DNA of 64,000 bases from Spirometra erinaceieuropaei (Eukaryota; Platyhelminthes; Cestoda; Diphyllobothriidea; Diphyllobothriidae). The DNA is taken from the NCBI GenBank assembly GCA_902702965.1, contig CACRXP010000644.1:91726-155725 (forward strand), in the 5' to 3' direction. A model generated the notes under the pieces. The model was not told the DNA's origin. It ran no database searches and saw only the letters and a list, made by a program, of their open reading frames with translations. The position numbers and the translations under genes were made by a program. Positions 21,790 to 32,250 of this stretch are shown here, piece after piece; position 1 is the first letter of the stretch, and each line of letters starts with the position of its first letter.

Positions 21790-21913
21790 GACTATTACCG
21801 AATAGTATACTGCATACCAATCAATAGCCCAACCTCATCTGAGTGATCCCTTCTAATCAAAACCACATTTCATAACTTTGATTAGCATCTCATCAAATGT
21901 GTCATCTACTGTA
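21790..21913 (+). repeat. Short arm fragment of the foldback element family
   Basis: A diverged copy of the terminal 120 bp (AATCAAAACCACATTTCAT, CATCTCATCAAATG), ending in ACTGTA at 21913 with the same 19-bp spacing to the terminus as the other copies. Confidence 0.55.
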
Positions 21914-22384
21914 TTCAAAGTGATCCGAGATCATTTTCTACTAATATTTCGATCACAATCCCCTTATAGCATTTTCCCGCGTCCCAAATGCATGAAAGAA
22001 TTTAATTTCACGATTTTCTAACTTGACAACGACGAAAAACAACAGTCTACGGCGAAGAGGTGCAACCCCACAAGACTTGCCGGTCTAAGCGAGTGCCGCG
22101 ACGTCGCGCTTCATAGACTTTTTGTCCGGACCACACGCTCGGCATGTAAATTACCTCATGTCACGCTGTATTTGCTACGGAAAGAGACGTGTTCCAAGCA
22201 AAGACATTTTTAAAGGGGTCTCCAGACCGACCAGATGTTTACGTCAACAATGGTAGAAGTTCTGATCAATCTTTTGTGTCAGTGTTGCGGGCTGTTTCTG
22301 CTTGAGGTAGCGTCTCAGTGCACTGGCTTGGAAAACCTTTTCCCCATCAGGGAAAAAATTCATGATGATTTTACATTTGGCAGA
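21914..22384. other. Unassigned sequence
   Basis: No feature recognised. Confidence 0.35.
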
Positions 22385-22590
22385 ATGATATTACCGACAA
22401 AGACAAGGGAGACTGGAATGGCCATTTCTGGCTTATTAGCCGTCTTCAGCCAGCCATACCCAAGCCCGAAGTGTGAAACACCCGAGCCTCGAACTCGCGA
22501 CCTGTTGGTTTAGAAGTCAACGCCTCTACCCACCGGGCCACGAGCCCGTTGCCCTGTCCGTTTTCGATCGGGAATATATATATATGTGCC
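22385..22590 (-). repeat. tRNA-derived SINE
   Basis: Minus strand: A box-like GTGGCCCGGTGGGTAGAGG (about 22540-22522) and B box-like GGTCGCGAGTTCGAGGC (about 22505-22489). The family tail ends at TTACCGACAAAGACAAGGGA on the plus strand (22391). It is nearly identical to the copy at 50160-50355, so both are relatively young. Confidence 0.8.
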
Positions 22591-22729
22591 AAATGTGCCG
22601 GTTTTGAACACCGGTAATTCCTATGCAACTAGTGATACAAGAACTCCGCCACCACTGGAGACTCAAACTCCTACGATCGAGTCTTTTTTTGGCTTAGTAG
22701 CTCCGGAGGGGAAGTCTGGAGAGTACGCT
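22591..22729. other. Unassigned spacer
   Basis: Contains a short TA run and no other feature. Confidence 0.3.
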
Positions 22730-23535
22730 TCTACATGAGTCAGTTCTCAAAAAAGGACAGTCGTAAAACTGCCGACTTCAGCGCTCCTCCAAATATCAAC
22801 ACTTTTTGCTTTCTCTTTTTGTATTCATGCAGACAATCTTGATATTCACATTTGTTGTTTACTGCCCAAACACGGAGGGCGACATTACTGTTGACCATCC
22901 TATTAATAATAATAATAGCAACAAATATACTGTCTTTTAAGGACCGACAACCATGTTCCATATAACTGTATTAGCTTGAAGAAGAACTACCGAAAACACG
23001 TATTTGCCAACTTTACTTTTCAAGTGTAACATGGTAATATTTGCAGAACTCTAAAAAGAACCGTTTTCAGAAGTCGGTTTCGGCAAACGTACACTTTCGG
23101 CTATTCCTCATTAGACCTGTACAGAAATTTAAGGGTAGAATAGTAAAAGTTTGGACAGCAAATAAACAGGAAGTATGGGGGAGAGGGTTGAGAAGCGTTC
23201 AGAGGTCAGGGGTCAGGGTTCCAAGCTTCCAAGTCTCCCCTGGCCGAAGGCGAGTCCAGCGTATGTGTTCACACCTCTTGCCACGTCGTCTTACAATGAC
23301 GAAACGGAGACATAGTCAACAGCCAAAAACCCTTCCTTTCCCCCTCCAACTCCCTAAACCCCTGACAGAACTACGCTCTGACCCCTGACCTCTGAATGCT
23401 CCTAAACCCTCTCCCCAAACCTACTGTTTATTGGCTGTCTAAACTTTTGCTACTCTACCCTTCCTTAAATTTCTGTCTAATGATGAATAATCGAAAGCGC
23501 GTGTTTACAGGACTTGATTTCTTAAATGTTTACAT
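22730..23535 (+). mobile_element. Penelope-like 3' unit with inverted copy of its own end
   Basis: Three parts are visible. 22760-23030: a PLE 3' end with a decayed hammerhead-like block (CTTGAAGAAGAACTACCGAAAAC). 23070-23170: an inverted copy of the end found at 23425-23530 (shared ACCCTTAAATTTCTGTACAG-type sequence read on opposite strands). 23240-23400: a remnant of the C-terminal PLE tail, related to the readable frame at 32.6 kb. The unit is repeated almost unchanged at 26590-27340. No intact coding region. Confidence 0.65.
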
Positions 23536-23559
23536 GAGCATGATCGCGGAATTGTTTCC

Positions 23560-24000
23560 TCTACCCGGGCAGTATACCAGGACCGGCCTACCGGTGAACA
23601 TATTTTTTCGGAGACAACCGATTATGGTAAAGGGGCGTTCACCGATCGTTCTTATGGAACCCACTCGTTCCGTTGTGCCTTACGGATTCTGTCTCGAGCG
23701 CAACCAGCAGCCGCACAGCGGCGCATGATATAGGCAGAATGTTATTACCGACAAACACAAGGGAGACCGGAATGGCCATTCTGCCTATATCATGCGCCGC
23801 TATGCGGCTGCTGATTGGGTTCGAGAGAGAGCCCGTAAGACACAACGGAACGAGTGAGTTACGTACGAACGATCGGTGAGCACCCCTCTACCATCGTATA
23901 TTCCCGATCGAAACCGACAAGACAACGGGCCCGTGGCCCAGTGGTTAGAGACGTTGGACTTCTAACTGCCAGGTCGCGAGTTCGAGCGAGTTCACAAAAG
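23560..24000 (+). repeat. SINE composite with hairpin head and tRNA-like part
   Basis: The head 23634-23740 is followed by a tail piece (TTATTACCGACAAACACAAG) and then an inverted copy of the head (about 23778-23882). The two heads can form a hairpin of about 100 bp. The tRNA-like part follows at 23930-23995: GTGGCCCAGTGGTTAGAGAC (A box) and GGTCGCGAGTTCGAGC (B box). The reciprocal open frames on both strands are by-products of the inverted repeat. Confidence 0.75.
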
Positions 24001-24017
24001 TAAAGTAAAAAAGGTAA

Positions 24018-24195
24018 GTAAGCATATTTTTGTGCATGTTTTCTATAAAATATATTTAAATTTATAAGGCCATCGAAAATCAGCACGAAAATGGATACTA
24101 CTCAAGCAGTCATTTTTTGCCGAGTGAGGCTTTTAAAGGAGGTCGAAGGAACGTGCATTCAAAAGGCAACATACTGGCTAGTTCGAAATGTTGGG
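24018..24195 (+). repeat. Partial arm of the foldback element family
   Basis: Starts GCATATTTTTGTGCATGTTT and follows the inner part of the right arm (CCATCGAAAATCAGCACG, GTCATTTTTTGCCG, GTGCATTCAAAAGGC). It stops near 24195 before the outer terminus. Confidence 0.65.
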
Positions 24196-25984
24196 GTTTA
24201 AATGAACTAGGTTCCGCCTAGGGTACTAGAAACAATTAATCGTAAACAACGAAGTGGCTCGACGCAGAGGAACTAGCAGTCTGTTCGCCATTGGTTTTCC
24301 AGTTTGTAGTGCCAAAGGACTCGCTTCGCAGTCATGTAACAGTTCCCCATCTTGACATTTCAATCCACCACAACGATAAGGTCACACAATGGTACACGCT
24401 TATGTGTTGTCTGAAGTCTATTCTGTGTTTCTTCTTTCCGTGTGTCACCAACATCTAGCATATATGGGGAAGGAGGGAGGAAATGGGGGGGGGGGTGGAG
24501 ACGAAAGAACCCTGTCATTGACAAAATTACCATGAAATAGCACAAGTGTAATCCACGGGAACACTAGTGCCCAGGGCAGGACTGAAGCGCTGGCTTAATC
24601 GCTCAGGTCTACTGCAACATCCTGTCGAACTGAGATATTCGTGACAACGTTGATGTACAGGTGGCCAAGCTTCAAGGCATTTGACATGTCAGGGAGGAAT
24701 GCAACGGACGTGCACACCGCACCAATGCTGCGTTCCCGGCGCAAGAATATTTCTCACGTTTCGGCATGCGAAACGCAAACCCTGTTCCCAGGCACCAATG
24801 TGGTCTAGGCGCACAACTCACCGGAAATTAATGGACGCTTAGTTTACATCGACTGGCGCGGCGCTGGGGTCAATCACAGACTCTGACACCTCTCACCGGA
24901 CTTTTTTGACGAGTTAACATCTATTTATTACTTTATTCATCGGGAGGAGGTTACCAGGCTTTCATAATTCAAAGCCAACGCTAACCCTGGCCTTCTACTA
25001 ATGCCATAGTTGATCAAAGGGACAAATCTGTTGCCCCGAATTCGAAAAGCTTCAGTTGACGTGCTTTCTTCCATGGGTGCAGAGAAAATGAGGAATATCC
25101 AGTTTTATTCCGGCAACAACAAAAAATAAGTCGGTAAATCTATGAAAAATCATGAGAATTATTCCTGTTAAACAGCGTTGGGGAAATTTTTCCAAGCCGC
25201 CTGACGTATAGCCTGGTACCTCATCTTATTTGACAAATTCTGTCAGAAACTCAATGTGAATCGTTAAATGGCGGCATCAGTATCCAGTGGGAAATGAGAG
25301 ACTAATAGTATAAAACATAAATTTGTTTGTATCTTGCGTCTGCCAGCCAAAAAAAGATGCCACGACGCAGTCTGGAAGAGGAGACCACGAGAAACAACGG
25401 ACACAGCAATGAATTCGGAGACGAAATGGGCGCCCATCCATATCACCACTGCTTACGTCCGCGTGAATCAGCCTTCGGTCTGCTAACGCCATGACGCTGA
25501 TCGATATTATTATCTTCATCGGTTGGTTGCAGTCGAACAGGACCCAGAGGCAGGCGAACACTTCTGCTTGCTCCTACCGCAGTATATTTTATCCAACAAT
25601 TAGGCCTTCCATGGCCTGTTATTTTGAAATCTTCGAGCTGCCAATTATAGAACCTCGACAAGTGTAGCGGTGTTGCATACGCACCCCAGGGTTCTTCACC
25701 TCCACATCCTTTGCAGGAAGTAGTGGGCGTAGGTCGCCGACCCGCAGCACTGCGGCGTCGAGAAAACTGGGTTTCCTGGCGAAGACCGGCCCATGTTTAA
25801 ATCCCATACGGAAAATCTCATGACCTATTTGCAAACGACCGCATGGGTAGAAGGTAATTAGGTCGATGGAGGTGCGACGGAATTAGAGAATCTACTCGGA
25901 ATGCGTCAATTATTAACTAAATGCTGGTAGGTAGAGGTGAAAATCGATCGATTTCGAGTTCGATACGAACCACCAAGACGACGA
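24196..25984. other. Unassigned sequence
   Basis: About 1.8 kb without a recognisable element. Overlapping minus frames at 25264-25834 lack known motifs. A G10 run at about 24485 is simple sequence. Confidence 0.35.
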
Positions 25985-26450
25985 TAAAAGAGCCTTAAAA
26001 GTTATCTACAGGGCACCGGCACACTACTCTAAACGGGTGCTAGCCACAGCCGAAGCAATGGCCATTTGACTAGCGAACCCAGCACTCTGTTTTCAGAAGA
26101 CGCGGACACAAGCAGTCTGTCTGCCCTGGCCGACTGCAGGCGATGATCGCACGCCGTCCTGACGCCCTGAGAGCAGTCACACGCTTTTACAGCGCTTACA
26201 ATCTAACAGGGAACCCCTCTCACCCCTCCCACCCCAAATCCACCGTCTTCAACACGCTGACTGCGTAATGCGGGCGGCGTGGGAACATGGAGTCTGACTA
26301 ACCCTACCGCTGCGACACATTTCTATCCAGTCCACAATTAGAGTGATCATTACCCATGTAAATATATCGGCCTGATGATGGCTTACCGAAAACATATATT
26401 CGCCAACAGACTCCTCAAGATGAAAAAAACCACTATACATTAACCAGAAT
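25985..26450 (+). mobile_element. PLE C-terminal tail and 3' end
   Basis: A broken frame at 25995-26130 reads ALKVIYRAPAHYSK, RVLATAEAMAI, then a stop, LANPALCFQKT and AVCLPWP. This is the tail that follows the GIY-YIG domain in the third PLE clade (compare QRILATAEAVAIQLANLSLC at 32.5 kb). A 3' untranslated end follows, with a complete hammerhead core at 26367-26406. RT and nuclease core are missing. Confidence 0.75.
26367..26406 (+). ncRNA. Hammerhead ribozyme-like motif, complete core
   Basis: CUGAUGA (26372-26378), one U, a two-pair stem II GG/CC with loop CUUA, GAA (26388-26390), then AACAUAUAUU, which is self-complementary except for one pair, and C (26401) at the cleavage position. 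Stem I pairs GGC (26369-26371) with GCC (26402-26404). All conserved core bases are present. Stem II is unusually short. Confidence 0.65.
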
Positions 26451-26589
26451 CATCCTTACAATACAATAAAACGAGAGTCACTGCCATTGGACATCCCAGT
26501 CAAGTTGCTCTTTACTGAACACTGAGAATATGTATGTCAGTCAGGTAGCGCACAGGACTGTCATCCATCTTGCACGTCTACATTTCTGT

Positions 26590-27340
26590 GGTCCGCAGTC
26601 GTAATGCTGCCGACTTCAGCGCAGCTCCAAATATCAACCCTTTTGCTTTCTCTCTTTGTATCCATGCAGACAATCTTGATGTGCACATTTGTTGTTTACT
26701 GCCCAAACACGGAGGGTGATATTACTGTTGACCATCCTATTAAAGATAATAATCATGACAAATAAACTGTCTTTTTATAACCTGCAACGGTGTCCCATGA
26801 AACTATACTAGCCTGACGAAGAACTACCGAAAACACGTGTTTGCAACTGGACTTTTCAAGTGTAACATAGGAATGTTTTTGGAACTTTAAAAAGAAGCGT
26901 TTTCAGAGGTCAGTTTCGGCAAACGTACACTTCCGACTATTCATCATTAGACCTGTACAGAAATTTAAGGGAGGGTAGAATAGCAAACGTTTAGACAGCT
27001 AATAAATAGGAAGTTTGAAGGAGAGGGTTGAGGAGCGTCCAGTGGATAGGGGTCAGAACCCCAAGGTCCCAAGGCTCCCCTGGCCGAAGGTGAGTCCAGC
27101 GTGTGTGTTCACACCTCCTGCCACGTCGCGTTACAATGACGAAACGGAGACATAGCCAACAGCCTTCCTCTCCCCATCCCACTCCCTAAGTCTCTGACAG
27201 AACTACGCTCTGACCCCTGACCTCTGAACGCTCCTAAACCCTCTCCCCCATACCTACTGTTTATTGGCTGTCTAAACTTTTGATACTCTACCCTTCCTTA
27301 AATTTCTTTACAGGTCTAATGATGAATAATCGAAAACGGG
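26590..27340 (+). mobile_element. Penelope-like 3' unit, second copy of the 22.7 kb composite
   Basis: Collinear with 22760-23530 for about 700 bp, including TTTGTTGTTTACTGCCCAAA, the hammerhead-like block, the inverted 3' end (26915-26990) and the C-terminal remnant (27060-27160). It has lost about 80 bp relative to the first copy just before the SINE junction (near 27335). Confidence 0.7.
26809..26846 (+). ncRNA. Hammerhead ribozyme-like motif with 10-base palindromic stem III
   Basis: CUGACGA (26813-26819), a very short or absent stem II (AGAACUACC), GAA, then the perfect palindrome AACACGUGUU (26832-26841), U at the cleavage position, and GC pairing with GC (26811-26812). Stem II is nearly gone, so cleavage is doubtful. 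The palindrome is the strongest hint of dimer formation. Confidence 0.5.
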
Positions 27341-27369
27341 CAGTATACCAGGACCGGCCTCCTTGTGAA

Positions 27370-27870
27370 TACATTTTTTCGGCGACAACCGATTATAGTA
27401 GAGGGGCTTTCACTGAACGCTCTTACGCAGCTCACTCGTTCTGTTGTGCCTTACGGGCTCTCTCTCTCTCTCTCGAGCCCAACCTAGTTGCCACACAGCG
27501 GCACATGATATAGGCGGTATGTTATTACCCATAAAGACAAGGAAGACCGGAATGCTCATTCTGTTTATATCATGCGTCGCCATGCGGCTGCTGGTTGGGC
27601 TCGAGAGAGAGCCCGTAAGGCACAACGGAACGAGTGAGTTCCGTAAGAACGATCGGTGAGCGTCCCTCTACCATCGTATATTCCTGACCGAAACCGACAA
27701 GACAACGGGCCCGTGGCCCAGTGGTTAGAGGTGTTGGACTTCTAACAAATCGCGAGTTCAAGCCCCATGTGTTCTACACTGGGGGTGGCGTATGACTGGC
27801 TGACGACGGCTAATAAGTCGGAAATGGCCATTCCAGTCTCCCTTGTCTTTGTCGGTATTCATATTCGACT
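27370..27870 (+). repeat. SINE composite with hairpin head, second copy
   Basis: Same order as at 23560-24000: head (27400-27515, with a CT microsatellite at 27460-27474), tail piece (TTATTACCCATAAAGACAAG), inverted head (27560-27665), tRNA-like part (27705-27775) and the normal SINE tail to about 27850 (CCAGTCTCCCTTGTCTTTGT). It extends farther than the first copy, which is cut at 24000. Confidence 0.75.
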
Positions 27871-28027
27871 GAGTATTCCCGCTGATTCTTGGGAAATTTT
27901 TCCTAATGATATCGGCTCCTATCTTATTCCTTCTTCCTAATTTCTCTTTTTTTTCTGGTTCCCTTAAGGAGACGGCCTCCTTAGGAAGAACCGCTTATTA
28001 CTTCAGCGCTTAACATTTGCCTAACTC

Positions 28028-28215
28028 ATAGATATTTTGGCAGCTTTTGAATAATTAACATTGAACCAACTTTGAAAAACTCGGTGCCTCGATGGGATTC
28101 GAACCCACACTAAAGCTTTCCCCTTACTGCGTGTGTTCGAATCCCACCGAGGCGCCGAGTTTTTCACAGTTGGGTCAATAGGAATTATTCAAAATCTGCC
28201 AAAATATCTATTAAT
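28028..28215. repeat. Hairpin of two facing tRNA-Ser-like SINE ends
   Basis: About 84-bp arms (28028-28110 and 28131-28211) are inverted copies. Each contains GGTGGGATTCGAAC-type B box sequence and ATAGATATTTTGGCAG at its outer end. Only the 3' half of the tRNA-like sequence is in each arm. Confidence 0.75.
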
Positions 28216-28460
28216 TACGTGAGCCTGGTAGTCATCTGTGGATTCTAGGTGAATTACTTAGGAAATCCTGCTTGGGCAGTCAACTTACTATGTCAGACTT
28301 AATGGATTCCAGACGTTGCAATAGGTTGGGCGGGTAAATGGACCAAAGTGTGATTAAATTAACGTCCCCCCAGTGGAGCCTCTCAGCTCAGGTGGTAAGA
28401 GCTTTGGCTGCAATAAAGCCCCTCTCGCTGGAATCTCAACCAATCTCACCAGCTAATTTT
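28182..28460 (+). repeat. tRNA-Ser-like SINE with its 5' flank, copy A
   Basis: The leader 28182-28360 is repeated almost exactly at 28838-29020. The tRNA-like part (28372-28450) reads GAGCCTCTCAGCTCAGGTGG and then GCTGCAATAAAGCC, but the B box is degraded. Confidence 0.65.
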
Positions 28461-28724
28461 TCTCTGAATTGTCGTGATTGGAACTGTCAAAAAAGGGGAT
28501 TAACTTATTCAACCCCCTGAAAAACACACGCTTTTATATGTCCGCGTAATAGGTCAGTTAGGCATTGGAGCTAATAACTTGTTACCTTTACTCGTTTACC
28601 TTTTTCGTGGAAATTTGGATATTTTACGTAAACATGACGGCAGCTTGAATTTCTACTTAACGACGTCAGAGAGGTGTTGGGACGAGACAAAGAATGTTGA
28701 GTCATTCATATTGACCCAACGGTG

Positions 28725-28822
28725 AAAATCTCGGTGCCTCGGTGGGATTCGAACCTACACAGTAAGGGAAAGGCTCTAGCACAGCCAACGCTCTAACCAC
28801 TTGAGCTACGAGGCTCCGCCCG
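28725..28822 (-). repeat. tRNA-Ser(GCT)-like SINE head
   Basis: Minus strand: GGAGCCTCGTAGCTCAAGTG and GGTTAGAGCG (D arm and A box), an anticodon stem GGCT/AGCC around loop GTGCTAG (anticodon GCT), a long variable arm, B box AGGTTCGAATCCC and acceptor GAGGC. Serine tRNAs have such a long variable arm. Imperfect acceptor pairing and the multicopy setting argue for a SINE, but a tRNA scan would decide. Confidence 0.6.
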
Positions 28823-28837
28823 ACGAGTTGAGTCAAT

Positions 28838-29125
28838 ATGAATTATTCAAAATCTGCAAAAATATCTATGAATTACGTGAGCCTGGTAGTCAGTTAGTGG
28901 ATTCTAGGTGAATTACTTGGGAAATCCTGCTTGGGCAGTCAACTTACTGTATCAGATGTGGTGGATTCCAGACGTTGCAGTAGGTTGGGCGGGTAACTTG
29001 ACCCGAATGTATTTAAACTCGAGTCTTCCGGCGGGGTCTCATAGTTCAAGTGGTTAGAGCGTTGGCTGTACTAAAGCCTTCCCCTTACTGCGTGGGTTCG
29101 AATCCCATCGAGGCGCCAAGTTTTT
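28838..29125 (+). repeat. tRNA-Ser-like SINE with its 5' flank, copy B
   Basis: Leader as in copy A. The tRNA-like part at 29036-29120 has GTTCAAGTGGTTAGAGCG (A box), GGGTTCGAATCCC (B box) and ATCGAGGCGCC. The anticodon loop is GTACTAA. Together with the other copies this makes a local cluster of one SINE family within 1.1 kb. Confidence 0.7.
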
Positions 29126-30975
29126 GACAGTTGGGTCAATATGAATTTACCTAACTGTTCAGCATGTTTTTACATCATGGCACCCCGTCCCCGTTCGCCC
29201 CTACCCGCTACTATTGTCGTCCTGTGTGCTTTGCCAGTCTAAGAGTGCATCCTGACGATGGCGCTCTTCTTTAAGCCACTCGATTCATGTCACTTTTTGC
29301 TGGCTGTTAATTTTATGCCCAATCCTTCTCCAGTCTCATAAATCAAAAGAATTATCACCTCTGAAATTGCACATGTTGACAGCAAAGTACGCTTCCTCAG
29401 TCCTGGTGCAGTCCAAAAGCCTCACCTCCTTTATCTCTAAGGCAGACTTGCCTGATTAGTCATTTTGTACCTTCGTAAGAGCCTAGTTATTTTAAAGGCC
29501 AAGTGATCATTCACGCTGAAGGTCTCTACAATACCGGAGTGAAAGCGTTCTTCTCCCACATACACCCCTCCCCGCTTAGTTCTAAGAAAATGGTTTGTCT
29601 TTTTTCCTTAATCAGTCTTCTTTTCAACACGCGGACTGATGTGTGTTCGAGGATGTAGATGTTTTCATTTTCTGTCCTTAGCAAGCCCCCTCCCTGCCCT
29701 CCCAATTCCCCATTGAGTTGCGGACGTGAGCTCTGAGATGACCGGCATCTCGTGTTTTGAAAGCAAAACCATGCTGCAAAGCTAGGCGGCTTGTGAACAG
29801 GGTAACTGAGCGAGTTTTCTGCTTTCCCTAGACAGCCTGAAGAAGTGTTTAAACTGACAAAGTATCGCCCCATTCCCAGTGTCTGTTGTAGAATTAAGCT
29901 TTAGTTCATTCCGCTGACTAGTCTGGGAAATCGTTTCCCTTTTACTCCCCTATAGGCACCATATAAAGGGTGATACTCACTTCCTCGCAGGATTTCGCTG
30001 GTGCATAATGTGACTGGGAGGAGTTAGGCTTCTTAGCAGATTCCAGCGTCCTTATTGTATCATTTGTCAGTAATCTCCCTGGGTCAAATCTCATGCGTAC
30101 TGAAAACGGTGACCTGGTAATTTGCCAGCTGGCGGAATGGCTTAGTCTTCATGACCTGAAACCAGGTTGGTGTAACCAGTAGGTAAAGTGGACCTATGGA
30201 AACCCTCATCGATGTGAAATCCGCGTGAGTAGGGTCTAGTTTAGCCGACTGGAAGGATCAGGACTGTTGAAAACATAAGATAACGGCAGTTTATTTCCAT
30301 GTACTTCACATCAACCTACCCCATCACTAGTCAATGTGACGTAAGTTAGAATAGGTTTTTGAACGAGATACTGAGGCAGGCGTTGCGCAAGAAAGTCTCC
30401 TGACGGTTCAGTTAAAGCTCGAGTTAACAAGGCCTTCTGATTAAGTGGTTCTCGTAGGTTGATACGATGGTCACGCCATCATACGCCATATGAGAAGTCA
30501 GCATTGAACAGTCCGACGTGGAGTTCGTTGCAGCGTTAACAAGTCAGTCAACTAAGTCATTCCAAAAAGGAGACTATAATTACAACAAATCCCAAGCTAG
30601 GTCAGTGAGGGGTTAGAACAAAATGGACGAATTTGGCATTAACTTCCAAACTTCGATGACCAGATAATGGCAAACAAGTTCAAGAAGTCTACTCATGACT
30701 CCAACCACCGTCCATGTCTAATTTCTATATAAGCAGACATCGTTCCTCCATCATAAAACGACCCCTATTAGTGCGATAACTCAGTTCTATCAGATATCTC
30801 CCCCGTTCCCCGTCCTCGTCTGTATATCTAATTGATTGCTGCAGTTTTGCATCCTGAATTCTAGTCATCCTTTCCAATTTACTTCGGCTCCCTGCGAATT
30901 GTAGACCAAACAGTGCACATCTTGAGTCGTGAAACGTTGACCGAAATCTCTAAATGCGATTTCGAGTATAGAAGT
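29126..30975. other. Unassigned sequence
   Basis: About 1.85 kb. A minus frame 29873-29526 (115 codons) has no recognisable domain. Nothing else could be named. Confidence 0.35.
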
Positions 30976-30978
30976 TTG

Positions 30979-31640
30979 ATAACGAGTGGTAAGAATAGAA
31001 CAGATTTGAATTCGTGCAGAAAATCAGGGCAGAAACAACAAGGTCATGGTTTTGGGTAAACCTGGCCAATCGATAAACTTAGTAACCCAAACTCCGTGTG
31101 GGAAGAATAGTGGAAAAAGGGGACGTTAACGAGCAAAAAGGGAGTGGAAGTGAAAATCATGGAGCTGAAGGCTACCATGGCAATGTTAGGCTAACCGCGT
31201 GTTCCAACTCTTTACACCTGCCCAGATGGCTATTAAAGCAAGAAAATAAAATCTCGCGTTCCTCCATTACGAAACACCTGCTTGATAGTGGTCACCCCAT
31301 CGATCCCAAAACTTCCTTCCGAGTACTTGTTCGGGCACGAACAACTCGGACATTGCGGTACCTGGAGGCGGCCTACATACGACGAGTGAAACCAGATCTT
31401 TGTAAACAATTGGAACACGTGGTTAACCTAACATTGCCATGGTGGCCTCTAGCTCCATGATTCTCCCATTCTCCTCTCATTTTTGCTCTTTAACGTTCCC
31501 CCTTTTTCACTTTCTTTCCCTACGGTGTTTGAGTTACTAACTTTATCGATTAGCCAGTTTTGCCCAAAAACTGACCTTGCTGTTTCTGCATTGATTTTCT
31601 GCACGAATTCAAATCTGTTGTATTCTTCCCACTCGTTATC
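30979..31640 (+). mobile_element. Inverted-repeat unit around a GIY-YIG C-terminal half
   Basis: Arms 30979-31207 and 31410-31640 are inverted copies at roughly 90% identity; the pairing sum shifts by only two bases across them. The 202-bp centre plus the right arm's start encode the last 70 residues of a PLE: LLKQENKISRSSITKHLLDS, GHPIDPKTSFRVLVRARTT and RRVKPDLCKQLEH. Each arm contains the element's own 3' end. It is the older relative of the 38.7 kb unit. Confidence 0.8.
31190..31460 (+). pseudogene. PLE GIY-YIG endonuclease, C-terminal part
   Basis: About 75 residues in one open frame match the homologous unit at 39.06-39.29 kb. The catalytic N-terminal part (the YIG motif) is absent. 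Inactive. Confidence 0.75.
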
Positions 31641-31799
31641 TATGTTATGAAGCAACAGGACGCAGCTGACGAGCCGTTACGAAATTTTTCGGCACCATTA
31701 AATCCTGCCCTGCTATAGATGTTTGTTCAAGCACGGTTGCAGGAAGAATTTGTATAACACCACTACAATTTAATGTAAGGCCGGCAACAAACTGGTTTT

Positions 31800-32100
31800 T
31801 AGGTGAGCATCCCTAAAGGCCTACGACAACGGAGACCAGCAACGGCCTCGGCAGTGGCTATACGGCTAGCGAATCTGGTGTTATGCTGTCAGAAAACCCT
31901 GACACAAGCGCCCTCTCCGCCGTGGTCAAAATCAACCCCAAGTGATGAAGACATGCCGCCTAAAATCCCTAATTACAGTGATGGGTACTCCGTGTACTCA
32001 ATCCAAGAACATCACTGAAAGATTCTCTTACCTCCTCCCCTAGCTCTGAGGATCAAAACCTACCGACTCTGTCATGAGGGCGGCGTGGAGAAGATGAGTG
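31800..32100 (+). mobile_element. PLE C-terminal tail fragment
   Basis: Frame 31803-32018 begins SIPKGLRQRRPATASAVAIR and continues LANLVLCCQKTLTQ, the third-clade C-terminal tail. It is close to the copies at 25.99 and 32.4 kb and lacks everything upstream. Confidence 0.7.
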
Positions 32101-32250
32101 TTAATGACCTAATAGCCCTTGAGGCACCGAAAACACGTGTTTGCCAACCTGACTTTTCAAGTGTAACATGGGAATATTTGCGGAATTTAGATCATCTGGA
32201 TAACTCGCATTTTTAAAAATATTAATATTTAAGTAACAAGTACTATTGCC

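Noticed and set aside
23639..23879. Two similar proteins on opposite strands (both starting MCLT)
   Set aside because: They are the two arms of the SINE hairpin read on opposite strands, not genes.
27410..27659. A second pair of look-alike frames on opposite strands
   Set aside because: Same cause: inverted SINE heads.
29248..29275. CTGACGATGGCGCTC as a ribozyme core
   Set aside because: No GAAA at the right distance and no pairing.
30120..30205. tRNA-like CTGGCGGAATGGCTTAG
   Set aside because: No B box and no cloverleaf pairing found.
31680..31705. CTGACGAGCCGTTACGAAAT as a hammerhead core after the 31 kb unit
   Set aside because: The core words are present, but neither stem I nor stem II pairs. 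Perhaps a decayed relative.
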